Below are positions 45,265 to 53,508 of a stretch of DNA of 64,000 nt, piece by piece. Within the stretch, counting starts at the first letter, position 1. Each line of letters opens with the position of its first letter. The notes beneath the pieces were generated by a model. The model was not told where the DNA came from and ran no database searches. It saw only the letters and a program-made list of their open reading frames with translations. The stretch is from positions 248,001 to 312,000 of the forward strand of contig JACKDU010000006.1 of assembly GCA_020633335.1 (NCBI GenBank), in the 5' to 3' direction. Source of the stretch: Myxococcales bacterium (lineage in GTDB: Bacteria > Myxococcota_A > Polyangia > Nannocystales > Nannocystaceae). Made by a program: the position numbers and the translations under genes.

Positions 45265-47442
45265 TCAGCGGGTGTAGGGGCGGCCCAGGGGCGCCGTGAG
45301 GGGGTGGAGGGCGCCGCCCTCGAGGGCGAGCGCGCGGTCGCAGAGGCGCGCGATCGTCGGATCGCGGGTGAGGACGAGGAGGCTCCAGGGGGCGTCCTCG
45401 GGGCGGAGCGCGGGCACGAGGGCCTCGCGGCTCGCGGGATCGAGGGCGTCGAGGAGGCCGTCGAGGACCAGGAGGCGGGGGCGGGCGACGATCGCCCGCG
45501 CGAGGACGAGGCGGCGGGCCTCGGCCTCCGAGAGCCCCTCGCCGAGGGTGCCGATCGGCGCGTCGAGGTCGTCGCCGAGGCGGCGGAGGAGCGGCTCCAG
45601 GCCGACCGCGATGAGGACCTCGCGGAGCTCGGCGCGGGTCACCGTCGGCTGGCCGAGGCCGACGTTGGCGGCGAGCGATCCGGCGAAGAGCTCGAGCCCG
45701 CCGACGACCGCGACCGCGCCGCGGAGATCGTCGAGCGCGCGGTCGCGGAGGTCGACGCCGTCGAGGAGGGCCGAGCCGCGGGTCGGCGCCCGGAGGCCGT
45801 CGAGGAGCGCCGCCAGCGTGCTCTTGCCGCTGCCGGCCCGGCCGACGATCGCCAGCGCCTCGCCGGCCCGGAGCTCGAGGTCGAGGCCCTCGAGGATCGG
45901 CGCTCCGCCGGCGGAGGCGAGCGCGACCCCGCGGAGGCGGAGCGCGGCCGGTCGCGCGGGCGCGGGCAGGTGCTCGCCGTCGCCGCGCTCGAGCGGCAGA
46001 TCGGCGAGGGCCCCGAGCTTGTCGATCGCCGCGAGGAGGTCGTAGTAGGTCTCGAGGTGCTTGCCGAGCTTGGCGAAGGCGGCGACGACCGCCGAGACGA
46101 TCAGCTCGGCGGCGACGAGCTGGCCGAGGGTGAGCTGGCGGGCGATCACCAGCCAGCCGCCGAGGCCGAGGAGGGCCGCGCTGGCGATCGCCTGGAGCGC
46201 GAGGACGCCGACGATCTGCCGGAAGAGGAGGCGGAAGTGGCCGCGCCTCGCCCCGAGGTAGGCGCGGGCGAGCTCGTCGGCGCGGGCGGCCGCGAGCTCG
46301 GGGCCGCCCCGCCCCTTGAAGAGGCGAGGGTGGCGGGCGAGCTCCTCGAGCCAGGCCGCGATCGCGTACTTCGCCTTCGACTCCTTGATCGCGGTGGCGC
46401 TCGCGGGCTTGCCGAGGCCGAGGACGATCCCGGCGACCGCGGCGAGGAGGACGACGTCGAAGGCGAAGAGGAGCGGGTGGTAGAAGGCGAGGACGAGCAT
46501 GCCGATCGCCGCCTGGAGGGCGACCGAGAGGCCGTCGAGGAGGAGCGACGAGGCCGCCTTCTGGACGGTGACGACGTCGAAGAAGCGGTTGACCAGCTCG
46601 GGCCCGTGGTCGCGGCCGGCGAGCGCCCGCAGCCGCGGGAGGCGGTGGGCGAGGTCGCCGATCACCTGGATCATCCAGCGCTGCTGGAGCGCCTCGACCA
46701 CCCACGCCTGCATCGCCCGGAGCGCGCCGGCGAAGGCGAGGCCGCCGAGGAGGAGGATCGAGAGGACGACCAGGGGCTGGAGGAGCGCGCCGAAGGCGAC
46801 GGTGTTGACCAGCGCCTGGACGGCGATCGGCGTCGCCAGGGTGAAGACGCCGACGCCGACCGCGTAGGTGACGATCACCCAGAGGTCGGCGGCCTCGAGG
46901 CGGAGGAGCGCGCGGAGGCGGCCGGCGGGGCCGGGGCGCGCCTCACCGAGCTCGGCGGCGAGGCCCGGCGCCCGGGTCGGAACGGCGAGGAGCCAGGTGA
47001 CGGGGGCGTCGACGTCGACGCCGAGGCGATCGGCCAGCGCCTGGTCTCCGAGCCAGGTCGGATCGTCGGCCTCCCCCTCGCCCTCGAGCGCGACGCGGGC
47101 CCAGCGGCCGCGCCAGCCGTCGATGGTCGCCAGGGTCGCGCGCCCGTCGACCCGGAGGAGGGCGGCGAGCGGCCCCTGGCGCCCGCCGGCCGCGAGGAGC
47201 TCGCGGGCGCTGAGGGAGCGGGCGACGATCCGGAGGTCGAGGCGGGCGCCGGCGTGGCGCGCCCGCTCGGCCCAGGCCTCGGGGGTGGGGTGGACCCGGC
47301 GCGCGTCGGCGAGGGCGGCGGCGGCCTGGTGATCGGCGAGCCGGACGTCGCCGCCCGCCTGATCGGCGAGCGCGAGGAGGAGCCGGAGCTCCCTGTCCAG
47401 GTGTGGCGGCGTCGGCTCTGGGGTCGGCGTCGTCAGGGACAT
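45265..47442 (-). CDS. Type I secretion-type ABC transporter with a degenerate ATPase
   Basis: 725 residues from ATG 47440-47442. An N-terminal ~130-residue domain is positioned like the C39-peptidase-like domain of HlyB but lacks the catalytic Cys. Six membrane helices follow (~190-470). The nucleotide-binding domain keeps Walker A (VGRAGSGKSTL, from 533) but the Q-loop Gln is Gly (VVGGLELF, ~581), the LSGGQ signature is LSEAE (~637-641), the Walker B glutamate is Gly (LLVLDGLLDALD, G662) and the switch His is not conserved (LLVLTRDP, ~692). Such a protein should bind but hardly hydrolyse ATP. It may need a catalytic partner or act differently. First gene of the ABC-HlyD-TolC operon, divergent from an NhaR-like regulator. 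Confidence 0.87.
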   Translation of the reverse strand: MSLTTPTPEPTPPHLDRELRLLLALADQAGGDVRLADHQAAAALADARRVHPTPEAWAERARHAGARLDLRIVARSLSARELLAAGGRQGPLAALLRVDGRATLATIDGWRGRWARVALEGEGEADDPTWLGDQALADRLGVDVDAPVTWLLAVPTRAPGLAAELGEARPGPAGRLRALLRLEAADLWVIVTYAVGVGVFTLATPIAVQALVNTVAFGALLQPLVVLSILLLGGLAFAGALRAMQAWVVEALQQRWMIQVIGDLAHRLPRLRALAGRDHGPELVNRFFDVVTVQKAASSLLLDGLSVALQAAIGMLVLAFYHPLLFAFDVVLLAAVAGIVLGLGKPASATAIKESKAKYAIAAWLEELARHPRLFKGRGGPELAAARADELARAYLGARRGHFRLLFRQIVGVLALQAIASAALLGLGGWLVIARQLTLGQLVAAELIVSAVVAAFAKLGKHLETYYDLLAAIDKLGALADLPLERGDGEHLPAPARPAALRLRGVALASAGGAPILEGLDLELRAGEALAIVGRAGSGKSTLAALLDGLRAPTRGSALLDGVDLRDRALDDLRGAVAVVGGLELFAGSLAANVGLGQPTVTRAELREVLIAVGLEPLLRRLGDDLDAPIGTLGEGLSEAEARRLVLARAIVARPRLLVLDGLLDALDPASREALVPALRPEDAPWSLLVLTRDPTIARLCDRALALEGGALHPLTAPLGRPYTR

Positions 47443-47550
47443 AGGCGGTGTTTTCAGCGTGATATCGGGCGATGACGCCGGCCGAAGGCGGCGCGACCCG
47501 AGGATCATGAGGGCTCGGCCAACCATCGACCACCTAGAAAATTTCGGATC

Positions 47551-47571
47551 TATACTTCGAAAAAATCGAAG
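47551..47571 (+). promoter_or_regulatory. Promoter and LysR-type box in the nhaR-like/ABC intergenic region
   Basis: TATACT (47551-47556) is a good -10. The inverted repeat CTTCGA-AAAAA-TCGAAG (47555-47571) overlaps its end and contains the LysR box pattern T-N11-A (TCGAAAAAATCGA, 47557-47569). The region 47520-47585 is markedly AT-rich for this genome. It probably binds the product of the gene starting at 47586; the divergent export operon starts at 47442. Confidence 0.55.
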
Positions 47572-47585
47572 GATCAGGATCGCCG

Positions 47586-48485
47586 ATGGAGTGGCTCAAC
47601 TACCACCACCTCTTCTACTTCTGGACGGTCGTCCGCGCGGGGTCGATCACCCAGGCCGCCGCCCACCTCCGCCTCGCGCAGGCGACGATCTCGAGCCAGA
47701 TCAAGGCGCTCGAGGAGTCGCTCGGCGAGCCCCTCCTGGTGCGGGCGGGTCGACGCCTGCAACCGACCGCGGCCGGGCAGGTGGTCTTCCGCTACGCCGA
47801 CGAGATCTTCAGCCTCGGCCGCGAGCTCCGCGAGGCCCTCGCCGGCCGCGCGGTCCGGCCCCGCCCCCTGACCGTCGGGATCGCCGACGTCCTGCCGAAG
47901 ATGCTCGCCCACCACCTCCTGGCGCCGGTCCTGGCGATGGATCCGCCGGTCCAGCTGGTCTGCCGGGCCGACAAGCACGACCGCCTCCTCGGCGAGCTGG
48001 CGATCCACGGGGTCGACCTCGTCCTCTCGGACACGCCCCTCGATCACACGATCAACATCCGCGGCTTCAACCACCTCCTCGGCGCCTGCGGGGTCGCGCT
48101 GATGGCGAGCCCGCGCCTCGGGCTCCAGGCCGCGGCCTTCCCCGCCTGCCTCGACGGCGCGCCCTTCCTCCTGCCGGGGCGCGGCACCGTGCTCCGGGCG
48201 TCGCTCGAGCAGTGGTTCGAGGAGGTCGAGGTGACGCCGCGCTTCGTCGGGGTCTTCGACGAGAGCGCGCTCCTCAAGTTCTTCGGCAGCGGCGGCTCCG
48301 GGGTCTTCGCGGTCCCCGCGGTGGTCGCCGCCGAGGTCGAGGAGAGCTACCGCGTCCGTCGCCTCGGCGAGTGCGACATGGCCGTCCGCGAGCGGGTCTA
48401 CGCGATCACCCTCGAGCGGCGGGTGCGGGAGCCGGCGGTCGTGGCGATCACGGCGGCCGCCCGCGAGATCTTCGGCGAGGGCTGA
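47586..48485 (+). CDS. nhaR: NhaR-like LysR-family transcriptional regulator
   Basis: 299 residues. N-terminal winged helix (MEWLNYHHLFYFWTVVRAGSITQAAAHLRL) resembles NhaR more than average LysR proteins, as do ALEESLGEPLLVRAGRRLQPT, ADVLPKMLAHHLLAP and LLPGRGTVLRASLEQWFE. NhaR in enterobacteria responds to sodium and activates nhaA and biofilm genes; no antiporter gene is next to this one. Divergent from the ABC-HlyD-TolC operon, so it may control that instead. Convergent with the LamG gene, 10 bp between stops. Confidence 0.8.
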   Translation: MEWLNYHHLFYFWTVVRAGSITQAAAHLRLAQATISSQIKALEESLGEPLLVRAGRRLQPTAAGQVVFRYADEIFSLGRELREALAGRAVRPRPLTVGIADVLPKMLAHHLLAPVLAMDPPVQLVCRADKHDRLLGELAIHGVDLVLSDTPLDHTINIRGFNHLLGACGVALMASPRLGLQAAAFPACLDGAPFLLPGRGTVLRASLEQWFEEVEVTPRFVGVFDESALLKFFGSGGSGVFAVPAVVAAEVEESYRVRRLGECDMAVRERVYAITLERRVREPAVVAITAAAREIFGEG

Positions 48486-48495
48486 GGCGCGCCGC

Positions 48496-49233
48496 TCACC
48501 AGAAGCTCGCGCCCTGCATCCCGTGGAGCGCCTCGATCTCGTCGGCCCCGAGCCCGCGATCCCAGATGTAGATCTCGTCGATGATCCCGTCGAAGTAGCC
48601 GTAGGTCGGCATCGGCGCGAGGGTCGAGAGGTCGAGGCCGATCGCCACCCGGGCGCTGGCGCCGTCGTTCTCGATCGGCTTGAAGGGGTCGTCGCCCTGG
48701 AGGACGCCGTCGACGTAGAGCTCGAGGCCGCGGCCCTTGTCGGCGACGCCGCAGGTCAAGTGCCAGCCCGTGCTCTTGCCGTCGCCGCTGATGCTGTTGC
48801 CGACCGACCACCAGGCGGGGCCGAGCTGGCCGCCGTCGACGGAATTCTCCCAGGAGAAGAGGATCTCGTCGGCCGAGCCGCCGTCGAGGTCGTACCACGC
48901 GCAGATCGTCAGGCCGGCGAGGCCGTCGAGCATCCCCGCCGGCAGCTCGACGCTCTCGCCGGCGGCGGTGTTGAAGCGCCAGGCGCCGCCCGCCTGGCCG
49001 CTCACGGCTCGATCGGCGACGTTGATCAGGAGCGCGTCGGCCTCGCCGATCGCGTCCGGCAGGGCGTCGGCCTCGTCGAAGGTGTAGGCGTGGACGAGGC
49101 CGCAGGCGAGGGTCTGGCAGAGGTTGTCGCCGCCGGTGCTGGTCCCGCTCGGGTCGGTGTCGCCGGCGTCGTCGCCCGCGCAGGCGGCGACGAGGGCGAG
49201 CGCGGCGAGGAGGAGGAGCGACGCGCGGTGCAT
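48496..49233 (-). CDS. LamG/concanavalin A-like jelly-roll lipoprotein
   Basis: 245 residues. Lipobox ALVAAC, acidic/Thr/Ser-rich linker, then a LamG-like domain: LVHAYTFDEADALPDAIG, WRFNTAAGESVELPAGML, GLTICAWYDLDGGS, GWHLTCGVADKGRGLELYVDG and the closing GYFDGIIDEIYIWDRGLGADEI, typical of LamGL jelly-roll folds that bind carbohydrate or protein. Two Cys pairs may be disulphides. Surface exposed. A TAGACT hexamer lies 6 nt before the ATG. Confidence 0.85.
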   Translation of the reverse strand: MHRASLLLLAALALVAACAGDDAGDTDPSGTSTGGDNLCQTLACGLVHAYTFDEADALPDAIGEADALLINVADRAVSGQAGGAWRFNTAAGESVELPAGMLDGLAGLTICAWYDLDGGSADEILFSWENSVDGGQLGPAWWSVGNSISGDGKSTGWHLTCGVADKGRGLELYVDGVLQGDDPFKPIENDGASARVAIGLDLSTLAPMPTYGYFDGIIDEIYIWDRGLGADEIEALHGMQGASFW

Positions 49234-49239
49234 GGGCCC

Positions 49240-49245
49240 AGTCTA
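49240..49245 (-). promoter_or_regulatory. TAGACT -10-like hexamer, leaderless geometry
   Basis: TAGACT on the minus strand is 6 nt from the ATG at 49233, within TCTAGA. Confidence 0.4.
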
Positions 49246-49352
49246 GACCGTCGCCTCGACCGAGGTGAGCGCGATGCGTCGCGCGGGCGCGCGCGTGGAC
49301 ATGACCGAAGGGTCATGTCGTTGAACGCGCCCGTGCAGACGTCGGCGCCCGC

Positions 49353-50231
49353 TCAGGGGGCGGGCGCGAGGACCACCCGGAAGCCGATCGCGCCGCCGCG
49401 GAGATCGGGCGGGTAGGCGTCCGCGCGATCGATCCGGAGGGCGTCGAGGCGGCCGCTCCAGGAGCCGCCGCGCATCCGCCGGGCGCCGGGATCGCGCGGG
49501 TCGGGGCTCTGGGTCCACTCCCAGACGTTGCCGCTCATGTCGTGGAGGCCGAAGGCGTTGGCGGCGTAGCGGCCGACCGCCGCGGTGCCGAGGCCGACGC
49601 CGTCGTCGCAGCCGATCACCGGGCGCCCGAGCCCCTCGCGGGCGGCCGCCAGGTCGGGGACGTTGCCGTAGCGGCAGAGCTCGATGGGGTCGTCGGTGCC
49701 CGCGTAGATCTGGTGGGCGCCGGCGCGCGCGAGGTGCTCCCACTCGGCGTCGGTCGGCAGGCGGTAGCGGTGACCCGGCGGGAGCGCGCCGAGGGTCGCC
49801 TCGTGCTCGCTGAGCCACGCGCAGAAGGCGACCGCGTCGTCCCAGGAGACCGCGACCACCGGGCGCGCGGGCCCGGGGAAGACGCTCCGCCAGCTCGCGC
49901 CCGCGCCCCAGACCCAGGCCCCGCCCCGCCAGACCTTCGCGCCGCCCTCGCGCTCGGCGGTGGTGGTGTAGCCGCTGGCGTCGACGAAGCGGGCGAAGGC
50001 GGCCTGGGTGGTCTCGTGGGCCGCGACCCAGAGGAGCCCGCCGTCGGGCCCGGGGAGCTCGATGAGGCGCATGCCGAGCTCGTTGATCATCACCGCCCCG
50101 GCCCGCTGCGGCGGCTGTGAATGACCTAAGGGACAGCCAAGGAGGAGGGCCGCGACGAGGGGCGCGAGGCGGTGCTGGGGGCGGCTCGGCGGGATGGCCC
50201 CATGGTACCCGGCCGGGCCGCGGGCGACCAC
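49353..50231 (-). CDS. FGE-sulfatase-domain (SUMF1-like) protein
   Basis: About 292 residues from a GTG at 50231. The start is not certain: a hexamer at 50202-50207 points to a later start near 50195 (see findings). The signal region ends LLLGC, a possible lipobox. The domain follows the formylglycine-generating-enzyme fold: VSWDDAVAFCAWLSEHEA, YRLPTDAEWEHLARAG, FGLHDMSGNVWEWTQSPD, RRMRGGSW and GAIGFRVVLAP. The cysteine pair that follows RGGS in true formylglycine-generating enzymes is missing, so it is probably a non-catalytic relative (kinase-associated, lectin-like or adaptor). Extracytoplasmic. Confidence 0.75.
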   Translation of the reverse strand: MVARGPAGYHGAIPPSRPQHRLAPLVAALLLGCPLGHSQPPQRAGAVMINELGMRLIELPGPDGGLLWVAAHETTQAAFARFVDASGYTTTAEREGGAKVWRGGAWVWGAGASWRSVFPGPARPVVAVSWDDAVAFCAWLSEHEATLGALPPGHRYRLPTDAEWEHLARAGAHQIYAGTDDPIELCRYGNVPDLAAAREGLGRPVIGCDDGVGLGTAAVGRYAANAFGLHDMSGNVWEWTQSPDPRDPGARRMRGGSWSGRLDALRIDRADAYPPDLRGGAIGFRVVLAPAP

Positions 50232-50284
50232 GCCGCGCGCGTGCGGGCGACGGCGCGAGGGCAGGGGCCCGCCCGCCCGCTCGC

Positions 50285-50704
50285 TCAGCCGAGCCGCGCC
50301 TGCTGGTAGCCCTCGTGGTCCTTCGAACCTGGCATCAGGGACAGGAGGACCAGGGCCGCCCCGGCCGTGAAGGCGAGCGCGTGGCTCGTCTGGGCGCCCA
50401 TGAAGGCGAGGACGAGCCCGAAGATCCCGACCGACTCGCCGAGCGCCCAGCGGAGGATGCAGAAGGCCTGGTAGTCGGCCTTGCGGGCGAAGACGCGGCC
50501 GATCGTGAGGGCGGCGACCGCCGCTGCGAAGGCGGCGGCGCCGAGCGCCGGGAGGAGCATCTTGGCGACCTCGGGGTCGGCGTTGGCGGCGGCCTCCGGG
50601 GCGACGACGACGATCATCACGGTGAAGATCACCTGGGCGCCGAGCATCGAGCCCCAGAGGATCCGGAGGACGAGGAGCTGGCCTTTGGGGAGCGTCGGCG
50701 CCAT
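50285..50704 (-). CDS. Small membrane protein of unknown function
   Basis: 139 residues with about four hydrophobic segments (LWGSMLGAQVIFTVMIVVVA, LPALGAAAFAAAVAALTIG, VGIFGLVLAFMG, LAFTAGAALVLLSLM). No recognised family; it resembles small paralogous membrane proteins with a conserved charged RWALGESVG loop. The start ATG is at 50702-50704; a TAGCCT hexamer lies 15 nt further upstream. Divergent from the DNA methylase gene 75 bp away. Confidence 0.6.
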   Translation of the reverse strand: MAPTLPKGQLLVLRILWGSMLGAQVIFTVMIVVVAPEAAANADPEVAKMLLPALGAAAFAAAVAALTIGRVFARKADYQAFCILRWALGESVGIFGLVLAFMGAQTSHALAFTAGAALVLLSLMPGSKDHEGYQQARLG

Positions 50705-50778
50705 GGCGGGTGTGATCCCAGGCTAGTCAGCGCGCCCGCATGCGGTCAAGGCGGCCCGGGGAAACGCGTTGACGCTCG

Positions 50779-52119
50779 ATGGCGGCCGCTGCTACCGAGG
50801 GGGGCGGAGCGAGCGGCGAGGCGATGCCAGCGAGGAAGAGCGGCCCGGGCCCCGAGCCCGCGGGGGCGGGCGAGGCGGTCCAGACCCTCGTCCCCGACCT
50901 CGAGCGGATCCGCGCCCACGTCGCCGCCAACGGCCGCGGGATCACCCGCGACGAGGCGATCCTCGAGGAGCTCACCAAGCTCCTCCACGCCAAGGTCCAG
51001 GACGAGACCCGGGCGGGCGGCGAGGCGGCGTTCTGCGTCCGGCCCGACGAGCCGGCGGCGGCGCTCCGTCGGCGGATCGACGACCTCCTCGCGGCCGCGG
51101 CCGCCGGCCGCAGCGGCGGCTCCGAGGCCGCGCCGATCGCCCTCGACGACGAGTGCCTCGCCTTCGCGGTCGCCACCCTCGCGGACCGCCAGCTCCGCGG
51201 GGCCGCCCGCGACGTCGTCGGCGAGGCCTACGAGAGCCTGATCTTCCCGTCGCTGCGCGGCGGCCAGGGGCAGTTCTTCACCCCGAAGAACGTCGCCCGC
51301 TGCATCGCCGAGATCGTCGACGTCGGCGACGGCGCGCGGGTGATCGACCCCGCCTGCGGGACCGGCGGCTTCCTCCTCGAGGTCGCCGGCCACGCCCGCG
51401 CGCGCGGCCGCGAGGTCGCCCTCCACGGCGTCGACAAGGACGCCCTCCTCGCCCGCCTCGCGGCCGACAGCCTCCGCCTCCAGGCCGGCGGCGCCGCGGT
51501 GATCTGCGCGAACTCGCTGAGCCCGCCCGAGGCGGAGGGGGCCGAGGCGCGCGCGCTCCTGGCACCCGGCACCTACGACGCGGTGATCACCAACCCGCCC
51601 TTCGGCGCCAAGATCCCGGTGAGCGGCGAGGCGCTCCTCGGCCGCTACGCGCTCGCCCGGCGCTGGACCTTCGATCGCAAGGGCGGGCGCTGGCGGAGCG
51701 GCGAGGCGCTCCGCGAGCGCGTGCCGCCGCAGATCCTCTTCGTCGAGCGCTGCCTCGAGCTCCTGAAGGAGGGCGGGCGCTGCGGGATCGTCCTCCCCGA
51801 GGGGATCCTCGGCAACCAGGGGACCGGCTATGTCCGTCAATGGCTCCTCGAGCGGGCCGACGTGCTCGCGGTGATCGACTGCCCGGTCGAGACCTTCATG
51901 CCGCACACGACGACCAAGACCGCGGTGATCATCTTCGAACGGCGGGCCGCGCCCCGGCGGCCGGCGGTCTTCATGGCGGTCGCCGAGCGCTGCGGCCACG
52001 ATCGCCGGGGGACGCCGATCGTCGACGCCCGCGGTCGGCCGGTCGACGACTTCCCCAAGGTGATCGACGCCTGGCGGCGGCATCGTGCGGGTCAAGAGGC
52101 GTCCGAGGGGCGCGCGTGA
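50779..52119 (+). CDS. Type I-like N-6 adenine DNA methyltransferase (HsdM-like)
   Basis: 446 residues (ATG 50779; an ATG at 50824 gives 431 and fits better with a TTGACG / TACCGA promoter-like pair at 50769-50798). An N-terminal helical part, then QGQFFTPKNVARCIAEI, SAM motif DPACGTGGFLLEV, catalytic NPPF (ITNPPFGAKIPVSG) and CGIVLPEGILGNQGTG, HTTTKTAVIIFER. This is the HsdM/N6_Mtase group that methylates adenine. The specificity gene overlaps its end (GTGA at 52116-52119). No restriction (R) subunit lies in the window. Confidence 0.88.
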   Translation: MAAAATEGGGASGEAMPARKSGPGPEPAGAGEAVQTLVPDLERIRAHVAANGRGITRDEAILEELTKLLHAKVQDETRAGGEAAFCVRPDEPAAALRRRIDDLLAAAAAGRSGGSEAAPIALDDECLAFAVATLADRQLRGAARDVVGEAYESLIFPSLRGGQGQFFTPKNVARCIAEIVDVGDGARVIDPACGTGGFLLEVAGHARARGREVALHGVDKDALLARLAADSLRLQAGGAAVICANSLSPPEAEGAEARALLAPGTYDAVITNPPFGAKIPVSGEALLGRYALARRWTFDRKGGRWRSGEALRERVPPQILFVERCLELLKEGGRCGIVLPEGILGNQGTGYVRQWLLERADVLAVIDCPVETFMPHTTTKTAVIIFERRAAPRRPAVFMAVAERCGHDRRGTPIVDARGRPVDDFPKVIDAWRRHRAGQEASEGRA

Positions 52120-53489
52120 GGGCGGCGACGATCCCCTGGGAGGCGCTCGCCGGCGAGCCGCTCCTGCCGCGGCGCCACCTCGGGGCGATCGCGATCGCCA
52201 CCGCGAACGCCGACGCGATCGCGGTCGCCGAGCTCTGCGAGGTCTCGTCGGGGATCTACTCCGAGGCCTACGTCGCGCCCGAGGCCGAGGGCGCGATCCC
52301 CTACCTCCGGGTCAACAACGTCCGCGCGCTGGTCCCCAACCTGACGCCGGGCGATCTGGTGCACGTCCGCTTCCAGCCCGAGTGGGGGGAGCGGGCGCGG
52401 GCGCGGGTCGGCGACGTGGTGATCGCCCGCACCGGCACCCTCGGCCGCGCCTTCGTGGTCCCGGCCTGCCTCGACGGCGCGGTCCTCAGCCACCACGTCA
52501 CCCGCCTCCGACTCCGCGCGCCAGACCCCGAGCGCGCCCTCCTGATCGCCGCCTACCTCAACACCCGCGAGGGCAAGGCGCAGGTCGCCGCGCTCGCCAG
52601 CGGCTCGACGCGGCCCGAGATCACCCACGCCGACGTCGATCGCCTGCGGATCCCGGCGCGCCTGCTGGCTGCGAGTATGCCCGAAGGGACAGCCTCGTCG
52701 ATCGACGCCGATCTGGTCGCCGCGCTCGCCGGCGCGGCCGCGGCCTTCGACGCGATCGGCGGCCTCGTGCGGCCGCCCGCCGGCGGCTCGGAGCGGGTCT
52801 TCACGGCGCCCTACGACCGCGAGGCCCTCGTCCGCGCGCTCACCCCCCGCTACCACCGGCCGAGCCAGGTCGCGCTCGAGGCCCGCCTGCGGGAGCGCTA
52901 CGCCTGCGAGCCGCTCGGCCGCTTCGCGCTGATCCGCCGGGGGGCCGGGAGCCGGGCGGCGGAGTACGAGGACGAGGGGCTCCCCTACGCGCGGACCAGC
53001 GCGATCATCAACCACGGGCTCGAGCTCTACCCGGAGTATCGGGGGAGCGAGGCGACCTACCGCGCCCACGGCCAGGGCGCCGGCCCGGGCGACCTCCTGC
53101 TGACGATCGAGGGGAAGATCGGCGGGGTCGCCCTCCTTGGCGAGGGGGAGCGCTGCCTGGTCAAGAACCACGTCGAGATCATCCGCCTCCACGAGGGGGC
53201 GCCGGCGCCGGTCGAGCTGGTCTACGCGCTCCTCGCCTCGCACCTCGGGCAGGCGCAGCTGGGGCGGCGGATCGTCGTCCAGTCGACGATCCCGGGGATC
53301 GGCTCCGCCAGCCGCCGCCTCCTCGTGCCGGTCGCCGGGCGGGGGTGGCGGACGCGGGCGGCCTTCCGGGCGGCGAGCGAGGCCGCGATCGCGGCGGTGC
53401 GAAGCGGCCAGGCGGCGCGCGACCGCCTCCGCGGGCGCCTCGACGCGATCGTCGCGGTCGCCCGCGCTGCGCTCGATGATGACCCTTAG
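52116..53489 (+). CDS. Type I-like specificity (S) subunit
   Basis: 457 residues from a GTG that overlaps the methylase TGA. Two similar halves, as expected of HsdS target-recognition domains: VAELCEVSSGIYSEAY...IPYLRVNNVRAL...DVVIARTGTLGRAFVVP and FALIRRGAGSRAAEYEDEGLPYARTSAIINHGL...DLLLTIEGKIGGVALL. Each half has the conserved entry with a Y-x-R pattern and a terminal helix region (LRIPARLLAA and RRLLVPVAG). It should determine DNA target choice for the methylase. Convergent with the next gene; a small inverted repeat (GTCTA-AA-TAGAC, 53495-53506) lies between the stops. Confidence 0.82.
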   Translation: MRAATIPWEALAGEPLLPRRHLGAIAIATANADAIAVAELCEVSSGIYSEAYVAPEAEGAIPYLRVNNVRALVPNLTPGDLVHVRFQPEWGERARARVGDVVIARTGTLGRAFVVPACLDGAVLSHHVTRLRLRAPDPERALLIAAYLNTREGKAQVAALASGSTRPEITHADVDRLRIPARLLAASMPEGTASSIDADLVAALAGAAAAFDAIGGLVRPPAGGSERVFTAPYDREALVRALTPRYHRPSQVALEARLRERYACEPLGRFALIRRGAGSRAAEYEDEGLPYARTSAIINHGLELYPEYRGSEATYRAHGQGAGPGDLLLTIEGKIGGVALLGEGERCLVKNHVEIIRLHEGAPAPVELVYALLASHLGQAQLGRRIVVQSTIPGIGSASRRLLVPVAGRGWRTRAAFRAASEAAIAAVRSGQAARDRLRGRLDAIVAVARAALDDDP

Positions 53490-53508
53490 GACATGTCTAA
53501 ATAGACGC

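Noticed and set aside
45163..47475. 770-codon plus-strand frame
   Set aside because: Antisense to the ABC transporter; no recognisable domain.
47586..48485. NhaA antiporter partner for the NhaR-like regulator
   Set aside because: No antiporter gene within several kb; only an export operon is divergent.
50779..53489. Complete type I restriction system
   Set aside because: Only methylase and specificity genes are present; no HsdR frame with DEAD/H motifs was found nearby.
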